A DNA stretch of 15,616 bases from JBEGQX01 sp041180805 (GTDB lineage: Bacteria > Planctomycetota > Planctomycetia > Gemmatales > Gemmataceae): NCBI GenBank assembly GCA_041180805.1, contig JBEGQX010000067.1:1-15616 (forward strand). The letters run 5' to 3'. Position numbers and translations under genes: made by a program. This document shows, piece by piece, positions 1 through 7,079 of this stretch; the stretch's first letter is position 1; the number at the start of each line of letters is the position of its first letter. The notes beneath the pieces were generated by a model that was not told where the DNA came from, ran no database searches, and saw only the letters and a program-made list of their open reading frames with translations.

Positions 1-1287
1 GCTGGCTGCCACACACGCACTCAATATTAAAACCAATACACCCGTGGCATAGGCACCGCCCTGAGCACTTACATCCGCTTTGAAAAACCAAGTCACGAAA
101 AGATTCACAAGGGTGAATATAACCACCATGGGCCGAATGGCACGCGACCACTCAGGCGCCATGCCATATCGGGGCAGATACTGGGGCACCAGGTTGATCA
201 AAGCCGCCATGGCACTTGCCCCGGCAAACCAAAGAATGCTTACCGTGCTAATGTCGTAAATCGTTCCAAACACATCCCCAAATGGAAAAGCCTTGATATT
301 GGGACTTTCACCATGGGCCAGGTAAGCCAGTGCCCTGTCTTTTGCAGATGGAGACGGCTTACCTTCCTCATGTAAAAGCATTTCAGGGGGAATCAGGGTA
401 CTCACCGAAATGGAGGAACCAATCAGGCAGAAGGACATGATTAAGCCAGCAGTAAGAAGTAACTTGCGGGTATTGCGAATCCTGCCAGCGGGGTTTTCAG
501 GTGTATCAGTCTCATCCCCACGAATGAGGCCCATGATCGCCACACCAGTTTCAAAACCACTAAGTCCTAAAGCCAGTTTGGGAAACAAAAGTAATGACAA
601 AACCACTATTCCAAGCATTCCAGGGATGTTGACATTGGGGGCTTCCGTCAGGTGCCAGAATTCCTTCCCTTTTTCGAGTGTTAACACCCAGTCTTTAAAG
701 TAGCTGGGATGGGCCACCAAGTAGGAAAGACATGTGGTGATGATAATGAGGTTTAGCACCAGATAAACGGCTACGATTACAACCGCCACACCGATCACTT
801 CGCTGAAGCCTCGCAAAAACATGGCCCCAAGCACGATTAAAAAGCCAATTGTAAGGTAAAGTCTCTGGGTATCATGGCCACCCATGCTGTCATGCCAGGG
901 CCAGAACGGGTTGGAAACCACATGTTCAGCGGCATCGGCGGCAGAAAGGGTTTTGGTGATGACAAAGTCCGTTGCTGCGAAGCCCAACAGAGTGATGACT
1001 ATCGCCTTGCCCACCCAACCGTGGAGCAACTTCTCAAGCATCCCTATGGAACCCAAGCCACGAAACGATTTTCCAGCCACAAAGGAATAAACAGGAAAGG
1101 CACCAAACAGGGTTACCAAAACTACCACCATGGTAGCCAAGGGAGACAGAAGACCTGCCGCCTCAAACGCGATTGAAGGTTGGTAGCCAAGAGTACTGAA
1201 ATAATCGACACCGGTTAGACACATTGCCCACAGCCAGAAGGTTTCATGCTTGTGGCTGTGGCTTTGCTGGTGTGCAGGATCGTCCAT
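1..1287 (-). CDS. APC-superfamily amino acid permease, partial (C-terminus beyond window)
   Basis: I translated this by hand from an ATG at 1287; it stays open for 429 codons to the left edge, so only the N-terminal part is present. After a short His-rich cytoplasmic start (residues 5-14) comes the motif GVDYFSTLGYQPSIAFE at 26-42, which I recognise from a planctomycete and actinobacterial branch of the APC superfamily usually annotated as amino acid transporters. Strongly hydrophobic segments follow, for example around residues 50-67, 88-105 and 145-190, with polar loops between, as in a multi-pass inner-membrane carrier. AAAGGA lies about seven bases before the ATG. Substrate cannot be read from sequence; an amino acid or small organic cation or anion is the family expectation. 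It is divergent from an M20 peptidase, which would suit peptide or amino acid use. Full-length relatives, from memory, run to 600 residues or more. Confidence 0.85.
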   Translation of the reverse strand, partial: MDDPAHQQSHSHKHETFWLWAMCLTGVDYFSTLGYQPSIAFEAAGLLSPLATMVVVLVTLFGAFPVYSFVAGKSFRGLGSIGMLEKLLHGWVGKAIVITLLGFAATDFVITKTLSAADAAEHVVSNPFWPWHDSMGGHDTQRLYLTIGFLIVLGAMFLRGFSEVIGVAVVIVAVYLVLNLIIITTCLSYLVAHPSYFKDWVLTLEKGKEFWHLTEAPNVNIPGMLGIVVLSLLLFPKLALGLSGFETGVAIMGLIRGDETDTPENPAGRIRNTRKLLLTAGLIMSFCLIGSSISVSTLIPPEMLLHEEGKPSPSAKDRALAYLAHGESPNIKAFPFGDVFGTIYDISTVSILWFAGASAMAALINLVPQYLPRYGMAPEWSRAIRPMVVIFTLVNLFVTWFFKADVSAQGGAYATGVLVLILSACVAAS

Positions 1288-1364
1288 CCAAGAATCCTTT
1301 TGAGGATAGACCCTTAATCTATGGGTCACATGAAGATTAGATTCTATCTGATTCCCAAGAATCC
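1288..1364. repeat. Paired 10-bp direct repeat CCAAGAATCC plus GACCC/GGGTC inverted repeat in the permease leader
   Basis: CCAAGAATCC occurs at 1288-1297, next to the permease start codon and overlapping its ribosome-binding site, and again at 1355-1364, inside the predicted promoter spacer. Between them GACCC (1309-1313) and GGGTC (1323-1327) could form a five-base-pair stem with a nine-base loop in the leader RNA. The spacing of the two copies is 67 bases. Whether they are operators is inference; short repeats of this size can arise by chance. Confidence 0.4.
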
Positions 1365-1371
1365 GTGTCAA
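1341..1371 (-). promoter_or_regulatory. Candidate sigma-70-type promoter for the permease gene
   Basis: On the minus strand a perfect -35 hexamer TTGACA (1366-1371) is followed, after 19 bases, by TAGAAT (1341-1346), five of six matches to the -10 consensus. The spacer is longer than the ideal 17. An inverted repeat GATTC-N4-GAATC (1350-1363) lies in the spacer, and a short palindrome AGAT-TCT-ATCT (1339-1349) covers the -10, so a regulator could bind here. The leader to the ATG at 1287 would be about 45 bases. Confidence 0.45.
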
Positions 1372-1439
1372 ATAATCCTTACTCTCCCAGCCAATTAAAT
1401 TTTCCAAATATTTTCATAACCACAATCATTGAAAGCATT

Positions 1440-1445
1440 TATAAT
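1440..1445 (+). promoter_or_regulatory. Candidate -10 element (TATAAT) for the M20 peptidase gene
   Basis: A perfect TATAAT lies 36 bases before the ATG at 1482. No good -35 stands at 16-18 bases; the nearest likeness is TTTTCA at 1411-1416, too far away. If real, transcription would begin near 1452, which rules out the longer GTG-initiated reading from 1365 and supports the start chosen for the peptidase. The region is AT-rich, so a chance match is possible. Confidence 0.3.
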
Positions 1446-1481
1446 CAGTGTAAGAATTTGTTTTTTCATGGAGAATCCTGT

Positions 1482-2672
1482 ATGAACCCTGTCCAAAAAC
1501 GATCTGTGGATCTTCTTTTGCAATGCCTTTCCATCGAAGGTATTACCGGTCAGGAAAAAGCGATCGGGGACTTTGTTATCAAGCAACTGATCGAAGCAGG
1601 TATTCCAAAGTCCAGAATACAAAGGGATCAAGCAAACAAGCACATTCCCCTTCCAACCGAAACAGGAAATCTGATCGCTCATTTGCCGGGTACCATCAAA
1701 GGACCCACTTATTTATTCTCGACACATTTGGATACGGTACCCTTATGCGCGGGCGCTGCACCGTTGATTTCCGGTGACAAAATCACCTCCAAGACCCCAA
1801 CCGCCCTGGGGGGCGATAATCGAACCGGTGTTGCCGTGCTTATTCATCTGGCCAAGACCCTGCTGTCCCAAAAGATTCCTCACCCGCCTATCACCTTGCT
1901 GTTCACGGTACGTGAGGAAAGCGGGCTTTTTGGGGCGCGAAATGTAAATCCAGACGATTTGCGAAACCCCATCATGGGTTTCAATGTCGATGGTAGAACC
2001 CCGCGGGATATTACGATTGGTGCGGTGGGCGCCGAAAGGTTTGAAATCGAGATTCACGGAAAGGCATCTCATGCCGGGGTACACCCTGAAAGGGGAATTT
2101 CCTCCATCATGGTGGCCTCACTGGCGTTGTCTGAAATCCATCAGGAAGGTTGGTTTGGGAAGATTAAGCTGCCTCAAGGGGAAGGCACCTCGAATATTGG
2201 AGTGTTTTCCGGAAAAAACATGGCTAGCGCGGGTGATGCAACCAATGTGGTTACCGATTATGTTTTCCTGAAGGGCGAGGCCCGCAGTCATGACCCGAAG
2301 TTTCCTTCCATCATTCGTAAGCAATACCAAAAGGCGTTTACCAACGCCACGACCAAGGTTCGTGATGACAAGGGCCACAAGGCCAAAATCATTTTCCATC
2401 ACTCCCAGGATTATTTCCCATTCCGCATTAGGGAAAACGCGCCGGTGGTGCATATGGCATTGGCGGCAGGCAGAAGCATGGGGTTTGAACCACAACTTAA
2501 AGTCAGCAATGGTGGCTTGGACGCAAACTGGCTTTGCAAACTTGGGATCCCCACGATCACTTTCGGGGCTGGCCAAAATAACATCCACACCATCGATGAA
2601 TATGTGAATATCCCGGACTATCTGGAAGGATGCGATTTCGCCATGGCGCTGGTGAAAGCCATCTCCGTTTGA
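1482..2672 (+). CDS. M20-family metallopeptidase, PepT-like (tripeptidase/di-zinc aminopeptidase type)
   Basis: The predicted enzyme is a cytosolic di-zinc peptidase of the M20 family, closest in layout to peptidase-T-like proteins that trim amino acids from short peptides. The 396-residue product shows the full metal and catalytic set: His82 and Asp84 in STHLDTVP, bridging Asp112 in GGDNRTG, catalytic Glu145 and ligand Glu146 in VREESG, Asp170 in NVDGR, and the last His369 in NNIHTIDEY. The middle part (about 180-290, with GKASHAGVHPERG) is the dimerisation domain. I chose the ATG at 1482 because GGAGA stands seven bases before it and a TATAAT lies between it and the earlier in-frame GTG at 1365; the 39 extra residues from 1365 do not resemble an M20 N-terminus. 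The gene is divergent from an amino acid permease and convergent with an amidohydrolase. Exact peptide specificity is not visible. Confidence 0.9.
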   Translation: MNPVQKRSVDLLLQCLSIEGITGQEKAIGDFVIKQLIEAGIPKSRIQRDQANKHIPLPTETGNLIAHLPGTIKGPTYLFSTHLDTVPLCAGAAPLISGDKITSKTPTALGGDNRTGVAVLIHLAKTLLSQKIPHPPITLLFTVREESGLFGARNVNPDDLRNPIMGFNVDGRTPRDITIGAVGAERFEIEIHGKASHAGVHPERGISSIMVASLALSEIHQEGWFGKIKLPQGEGTSNIGVFSGKNMASAGDATNVVTDYVFLKGEARSHDPKFPSIIRKQYQKAFTNATTKVRDDKGHKAKIIFHHSQDYFPFRIRENAPVVHMALAAGRSMGFEPQLKVSNGGLDANWLCKLGIPTITFGAGQNNIHTIDEYVNIPDYLEGCDFAMALVKAISV

Positions 2673-2750
2673 TGTACGCGCTTAGCCTATGGCGTGAATA
2701 TTAAAAATAATGAAAGTCGCAAAAAAGCGAAAGAAGACCCTAGGGATGCT

Positions 2751-4034
2751 TTAATTTGCGATTCTGCCGGCCTTTAGTATACCTCCTTGAAAAACCGCTT
2801 CGATATTTGCACGATTTTCCAAAATGGAAATATCAGAAAGCAAGTTACCACGAACCACAAGAACATCCGCAAGCTTGCCTTTTTGCAGAGTTCCCAATTC
2901 TGACTCCCTGCCCAGGATGTGCGCCCCGTTTAAGGTTGCGCATTTAAGCACTTGTTCAGCGGTAAAACCGACATCCTTCACAAAGAAGGTCAACTCTCTT
3001 GCGTAATCTCCATGCGGGTTCCAGGCAAAGCCGTAGTCGCCACCCATGCCCAGGCAACCACCCGCCTCGAGGATCATTCTGCTGCTCTTGATTCCACCTT
3101 CGAGAGTTTCCTTGTGCCCATCGATCACCCTTGAAGACATCCCGAATTCGGGCCCACGCTCGATGCTTGCTTTTTCAAAATAAAGCGCAGGCACAACCGG
3201 GACATTTCGCCGCAAAAGCAAGTCCAGCGCTTCGGCATCCATGAAAGTCCCATGCTCTATGGCATCGTAACCGGCACGGAGCGCATTCTTGATTCCCTCA
3301 GTGGCCCTGCAATGGCCAGTCACTTTCAATTTGTGATTGTGGGCCTCATCGACACAGGCTTTCATTTCCTCGGCTGTCATACAAAGGGTGTGATGATCAT
3401 TCGTATCCGGGGCAGCGGCGTCACCTGTGGGATAGGTTTTCACCCATTCCACACCATCCTTGACCAATTTTCGGACAGCACCCCTGGCTTCGGATGGCCC
3501 ATTCACCAAAAGAACCAAACCCTCCATGCCTATTTTTCGAAAGTCCGGGTTCCAATCCATCAACCCGCCAATGCCACAGATTTCCCTGCCGCTGGCAGCA
3601 AGCCTTGGGCCATTTGTAATGCCCTCGTCAATCGCTTTTTTCAGCCAGACATCAATGTTATGAAGACTTCCGCCCGAGCGGGCCGAGGTATAACCACACT
3701 CCAGGGCAAGCCTGGCATTGGCTGCGGCAAGAATGGTTATGTATTCAATTGGGTACTTGATATCCAGATCTTCCAGGGCTGCAACATTGAAATAGGTCGG
3801 ATGAAAGTGCGCCTCAACCAAGCCCGGCAGCACCGTGCAACCTGTGGCATCCAGTACCACATCGCCCGGATCAGCCGGTGGCAACTCAGCAGCCAAACCA
3901 ACGGCCTGAATTTTGCCATCCGCCAGCCTTACCTCGGCGTCCTGCACTGCCTTGTGACCGGTGCCATCAAACACCAAACCTTGGATAATTCGAATTCGCT
4001 TCGAATCCTTTTTAAGACTGGAATATTGGATCAT
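2751..4034 (-). CDS. Metal-dependent amidohydrolase (imidazolonepropionase/Xaa-Pro dipeptidase-like)
   Basis: This 427-residue protein belongs to the amidohydrolase superfamily. It opens with the usual beta-sandwich strand (IIQGLVFDGTG, 16-26), then the first metal site His76-x-His78 in LPGLVEAHFHP, a probable carboxylated Lys199 in EWVKTYPTGD, His241 (VTGHC), His261 (AIEHGT) and catalytic Asp333 (GGDYG), and ends with the C-terminal sandwich return (GKLADVLVVRGN). This set, with a Lys bridge, is typical of the binuclear branch holding imidazolonepropionase-like enzymes and Xaa-Pro dipeptidases; the substrate is not decided. No signal peptide is seen, so it is likely cytosolic. The ATG at 4034 is preferred; a TTG at 4100 would add 22 residues that match no family feature. 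GAGG lies eight bases before the ATG, a modest ribosome-binding site. It converges on the M20 peptidase with a 78-base gap that contains no clear terminator. Confidence 0.88.
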   Translation of the reverse strand: MIQYSSLKKDSKRIRIIQGLVFDGTGHKAVQDAEVRLADGKIQAVGLAAELPPADPGDVVLDATGCTVLPGLVEAHFHPTYFNVAALEDLDIKYPIEYITILAAANARLALECGYTSARSGGSLHNIDVWLKKAIDEGITNGPRLAASGREICGIGGLMDWNPDFRKIGMEGLVLLVNGPSEARGAVRKLVKDGVEWVKTYPTGDAAAPDTNDHHTLCMTAEEMKACVDEAHNHKLKVTGHCRATEGIKNALRAGYDAIEHGTFMDAEALDLLLRRNVPVVPALYFEKASIERGPEFGMSSRVIDGHKETLEGGIKSSRMILEAGGCLGMGGDYGFAWNPHGDYARELTFFVKDVGFTAEQVLKCATLNGAHILGRESELGTLQKGKLADVLVVRGNLLSDISILENRANIEAVFQGGILKAGRIAN

Positions 4035-4157
4035 CGCTGGGGCCTCTGAAACCAGGAGGGTATTCTTGCACCATCTTAATTTCACCAAGGCGCCAAACAA
4101 GTTATTTCCACGGAGGGTTCCAAAAGTCTGATACTTTGAATGTGTGAAGGAGAGACT

Positions 4158-4487
4158 TCAAAAACTTATTTTCCAGCCCCCGTCTTCGGCCCTGGATAGA
4201 GTCGCGATCTTTTGCACGCATTTTCTTGGAAGCCCGGCATGCAAGTGTGGAAAACAACCCACCCCGGGAACATCGGCCCATTGCACCTTGGCTTTCAATG
4301 GCTCCAAATCAAGCTCCAAGGCTGCCAAATCATTGACTTCCTTAAGAAAGCTGTTCGCCACCCATTCAATTTGATCTTTCTTGCAAAGGTGGATAAAGCC
4401 CTCGGCTTCGTAGTTTTCAGGAAAGTAGTTATCTCCCGAAAAGGCCTTCCATTTATGCAACGATATCAGCAAGTAACAGGGTTCCAT
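4158..4487 (-). CDS. DUF952 family protein
   Basis: This 109-residue cytosolic protein fits the small DUF952 family in length and pattern. The hallmarks are an early hydrophobic strand with Trp (CYLLISLHKW, 4-13), GFIHL at 30-34 and FPHLHAGLP at 79-87, corresponding to the family's 'EGFIH' and 'FPHIYGPLP' blocks; the His residues in both are likely to line a shared pocket. The family is distantly related to ADP-ribosyltransferase-like folds in some classifications, but no function is established and I do not assign one. The gene starts 10 bases after the TPR lipoprotein gene ends, on the same strand, so the two are probably co-transcribed and translationally linked. The ribosome-binding site (GATGGGAA) is weak, as expected for a coupled second gene. 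There is no sign of truncation. Confidence 0.8.
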   Translation of the reverse strand: MEPCYLLISLHKWKAFSGDNYFPENYEAEGFIHLCKKDQIEWVANSFLKEVNDLAALELDLEPLKAKVQWADVPGVGCFPHLHAGLPRKCVQKIATLSRAEDGGWKISF

Positions 4488-4497
4488 GATTTTCCCA

Positions 4498-5142
4498 TCA
4501 ATCCGGGTGTGGCAAAGGTGTGCCTATGGATCGCAATCGATCGATATTCTTTTTAACAGCCAACTGATGCGGGTTGATTTCAAAAGCCCTTTGATAAAGA
4601 ACCATCGAGCGATCCGGACGGTTCAATTTCTCGTAAACTTCCGCCAGTTCGGTCAGCACCCTTGTGTCGTTGGGGTCCAAGGCCAAAGCCTGCTGGTAGC
4701 GGGCCTGGGACCTTGGCATATCACCCATTTGCTTCCAAAGAAAACCATCCTCGGCATAGGCGGCAGCGCAATTGGGGGATTTTTTAAGCCAATCCTCAAC
4801 CCCTTCCACCGCTTCCTGCTGCTTGTTCTGATTCATCAACAATATGGTAAGGGCGTGCCTGGCCCCCGCATGGTTCGGACTGCGCAAAATGCATTCGCGA
4901 TAATACTTTTCAGCTTCCTGTTTACGGTGCAGATAATCGTAAGTCTGCCCCAGGTTATAGTAGATGCCCGGGTCGGCCGGCTGTAATTTCAACGCGGCCT
5001 GGAAACTTTCCTCGGCGTCCGAATAACGGCCCTGCTTGAACAAATGCAGACCATCATTGTGATAATCACGCACTAGCTCCTGGTTGGAGGTTGTACACCC
5101 CCCCAGAAGGCCAAGCATAAATATTAGGGCAACCGAACGCAT
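4498..5142 (-). CDS. TPR-repeat lipoprotein
   Basis: The 214-residue product begins with a short lipoprotein signal: MRS, a hydrophobic stretch (4-13) and the lipobox LLGGC with the lipidated Cys at 16. It is therefore expected to be anchored to a membrane and to face the periplasm. From about residue 26 to 195 it consists of roughly five tetratricopeptide repeats; the signature AEESFQAALKLQP, AEKYYRECILRSP, ARYQQALALDP and LYQRAFEINP helix ends recur at about 34-residue spacing. Such repeats form a protein-binding scaffold; the partner is unknown. The ATG at 5142 has an excellent GGAGG five bases upstream; a TTG four codons earlier overlaps that GGAGG and is unlikely. It heads a two-gene unit with the DUF952 gene and is divergent from the secreted hydrolase at 5236. 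It could be an assembly factor for outer-membrane complexes, but nothing in the window proves that. Confidence 0.85.
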   Translation of the reverse strand: MRSVALIFMLGLLGGCTTSNQELVRDYHNDGLHLFKQGRYSDAEESFQAALKLQPADPGIYYNLGQTYDYLHRKQEAEKYYRECILRSPNHAGARHALTILLMNQNKQQEAVEGVEDWLKKSPNCAAAYAEDGFLWKQMGDMPRSQARYQQALALDPNDTRVLTELAEVYEKLNRPDRSMVLYQRAFEINPHQLAVKKNIDRLRSIGTPLPHPD

Positions 5143-5235
5143 CTCTTCCTCCAATGAAGCCTCATAAGGTAGGATGTGTTTTCTGGGAAGTCGAACTTTC
5201 TTTGACGGGAGCTTTTCCAGGGGAGCAAAACAGAT

Positions 5236-6114
5236 ATGCCTTGCCTATTTTTCCTGGTCAATCTGGTTACACTATTCACTTCCGCCTTTCCACCTGCGGA
5301 AAAAAATGTGAAACCAGACTCTTTCAAACCTTTCGAGGTGATAGAAAGACGAAACATTGATTATTACCAAGGCGGCGACAGAGACCCAGTGAAACACAAA
5401 CTGGATATCTATGCCCCCAAGGGCGCCAATAACGCTCCTGTCTTTGTTTTTGTCCACGGAGGTGCTTGGGTTCAGGGAGACAAGGACTTCTGGGGGATCT
5501 ATTCTGCCATCGGAAAATTCATGGCCAGCCGGGGTATTGTATCCGCAGTGATCAGCTACCGCCTTTCTCCAAGGGTTAAACATCCAGCCCATGCCGAGGA
5601 TGTGGCGAGGGCGATCAGTTGGACACATTCAAACATCTCTAAACATGGAGGCGACCCCAACAGAATCTTTTTGTGCGGCCATAGTGCGGGAGGGCACCTG
5701 GTTTCATTGGTTACCTGTGATGAATCCTACCTCAAAAAAGAAAACATTGATCCGCGATGCATTCTTGCGGTCATTTCCATCAGCGGGGTCTACGAGATTC
5801 CCAAATATATTCTCGGTAGCGTTTTTGGAACTGACAGCAAAGTAAAGGAACAGGCATCCCCCATCCACCATGCGCGCAAGGGCCTGCCACCCTTTTTGAT
5901 CCTTTGTGCCGACAGGGAGCTTCCCATGTGCGACAGCAAGGAATGCCAGAGATTCCAGAAAGCACTGAAAGACCAGGGCAACCGGGTTTCCTTCGAGGAA
6001 ATTACCTCCAGCAATCACATGAAAATCATCTTTGATGCCAGCAAGCCGGATAAATCGGTGTCCGAGAAGATTCTCAATTTCATGGGCCAGATTTTGACGG
6101 AAGCAAGCCGTTGA
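5236..6114 (+). CDS. Secreted alpha/beta hydrolase (esterase/carboxylesterase-like)
   Basis: This 292-residue alpha/beta hydrolase resembles the hormone-sensitive-lipase or feruloyl-esterase-like group. It carries HGGAW (74-78) for the oxyanion hole, the nucleophile elbow GHSAGG with Ser150, a candidate acid Asp226 (LCADRELP) and a C-terminal His261 (SSNHMK), so the catalytic triad seems complete. The N-terminus (hydrophobic residues 3-16, then TSA before FPP) looks like a signal peptide with cleavage near residue 17, suggesting export. The substrate is likely a carboxylic ester, but no finer call is possible. A GGGGAG stands rather far (about 11 bases) before the ATG at 5236. The stop codon overlaps the start of gluQ by four bases (TTGA), which couples two functionally unrelated genes. 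It is divergent from the TPR lipoprotein across 93 bases, in which I found no convincing promoter. Confidence 0.87.
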   Translation: MPCLFFLVNLVTLFTSAFPPAEKNVKPDSFKPFEVIERRNIDYYQGGDRDPVKHKLDIYAPKGANNAPVFVFVHGGAWVQGDKDFWGIYSAIGKFMASRGIVSAVISYRLSPRVKHPAHAEDVARAISWTHSNISKHGGDPNRIFLCGHSAGGHLVSLVTCDESYLKKENIDPRCILAVISISGVYEIPKYILGSVFGTDSKVKEQASPIHHARKGLPPFLILCADRELPMCDSKECQRFQKALKDQGNRVSFEEITSSNHMKIIFDASKPDKSVSEKILNFMGQILTEASR

Positions 6115-7079
6115 ACGATCCCCAAACCATTATCGGAAGACTGGCTCCATCCCCAACCGGTGCGCAACATCTTGGCAATGCCAGAACCTATCTCATAGCC
6201 TGGCTGATGGCACGTTCTCACCAAGGCACCCTGTTTTTGCGCATGGAAGATATCGATTCCCCCCGGGTAAAGCCATGGGCCGCCCAACAGGCCATCGATG
6301 ACCTGAAGTGGCTCGGCTTGGATTGGGATGGGGAAGTACTGGTGCAAACAGAGCGATTTTGCTTATACCATCAGGCTTTGGAAGAATTAAAAAAACAGGA
6401 ACTTGTCTACCCATGCACCTGCACCAGAAGCGAAGTTCTGCAAGCGGCCAGCGCTCCCCACGAGGACGGCAGAGAACCGGTTTACCCCGGCACCTGCTCC
6501 CACCGGCAAGCAGCCGATGCCAACAATATCCAGGGGAAACCCTTCTGCTGGAGATTCAGGCTGCCTCCCAGGGAACCTGACTTTCACGATGGTTTCCACG
6601 GCTTCATTCCTGGCAGGTACCGCGAACAATCCGGGGACTTTGTGATCTGGCGCATGGGCGACACCGCCGGGCAAAGTGTTCCCGCCTACCAGCTTGCAGT
6701 CGTGGTGGATGATGCCGCTCAAGGTATCAATCAGGTGGTTCGTGGCGATGATCTCATCCCATCAACACCCAGGCAGCTTCTGCTCTACAAATCCCTGGGA
6801 CTTGCAGCCCCCGGATATTTTCACGTTCCGCTGATTGTGGGCGAGGATGGCAGACGACTTGCAAAGCGCCATGGAGACACGCGCATTTCCACCCTTCGGG
6901 AACAAGGCGTTTCGGCAGAGAAAATTCTCGGATTACTTGCCTGGTCGTGTGGTTGGCTTCCAACCATGGAACCCATTACGGCTGGTGAATTATTGTCGTT
7001 CTTTGATTTAAAAACAATTCCCAGGCGACCCTTCGTGCTGGGAAAAGAACACTTCCAATCGATTGGCTACACCTGCTAG
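6111..7079 (+). CDS. gluQ: Glutamyl-Q tRNA(Asp) synthetase
   Basis: GluQRS is a shortened glutamyl-tRNA synthetase without the anticodon-binding domain; it attaches glutamate to the queuosine at position 34 of tRNA(Asp). The 322-residue length fits (E. coli YadB is about 308). The class I signature is seen as HLGN (20-23) and the KMSKS-like loop as LAKRHG (250-255). The zinc site of this family is intact: Cys102-x-Cys104, Tyr125 and Cys129. RMEDID at 44-49 and RGDDL at 211-215 are further conserved synthetase blocks. The start is a TTG at 6111 inside the TTGA overlap with the hydrolase stop; GGAAG lies seven bases before it, and the next in-frame ATG (codon 33) would remove the HLGN motif. 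Its presence implies that the organism makes queuosine. The 3' end overlaps the convergent epimerase gene by four bases. Confidence 0.93.
   Translation: MNDPQTIIGRLAPSPTGAQHLGNARTYLIAWLMARSHQGTLFLRMEDIDSPRVKPWAAQQAIDDLKWLGLDWDGEVLVQTERFCLYHQALEELKKQELVYPCTCTRSEVLQAASAPHEDGREPVYPGTCSHRQAADANNIQGKPFCWRFRLPPREPDFHDGFHGFIPGRYREQSGDFVIWRMGDTAGQSVPAYQLAVVVDDAAQGINQVVRGDDLIPSTPRQLLLYKSLGLAAPGYFHVPLIVGEDGRRLAKRHGDTRISTLREQGVSAEKILGLLAWSCGWLPTMEPITAGELLSFFDLKTIPRRPFVLGKEHFQSIGYTC

Noticed and set aside
874..1176. A 100-codon plus-strand open frame within the permease region
   Set aside because: It is antisense to the long, membrane-protein-like minus-strand frame and has no recognisable features.
1365..1481. 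N-terminal extension of the M20 peptidase from a GTG at 1365
   Set aside because: The GTG overlaps the permease -35 element, has no ribosome-binding site, and the added residues do not fit the family; the ATG at 1482 has GGAGA at good spacing.
2673..2750. Small stem GTCGC-A6-GCGA (about 2716-2730) and a CCCTAGGG palindrome between the M20 and amidohydrolase genes
   Set aside because: The stem has only four or five pairs and no proper T-run follows on either strand, so I do not call a terminator.
3252..4049. A 265-codon open frame on the plus strand opposite the amidohydrolase
   Set aside because: It is antisense to a gene with complete catalytic motifs, its translation resembles no family, and it is rich in Cys, His and Gln as expected for an out-of-frame shadow.
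4035..4100. N-terminal extension of the amidohydrolase from a TTG at 4100
   Set aside because: The extra 22 residues match nothing in the family, which normally begins just before the first beta-strand as it does from the ATG at 4034.
5202..5207. TTGACG resembling a -35 element before the secreted hydrolase
   Set aside because: No -10-like hexamer is found 15-19 bases downstream.
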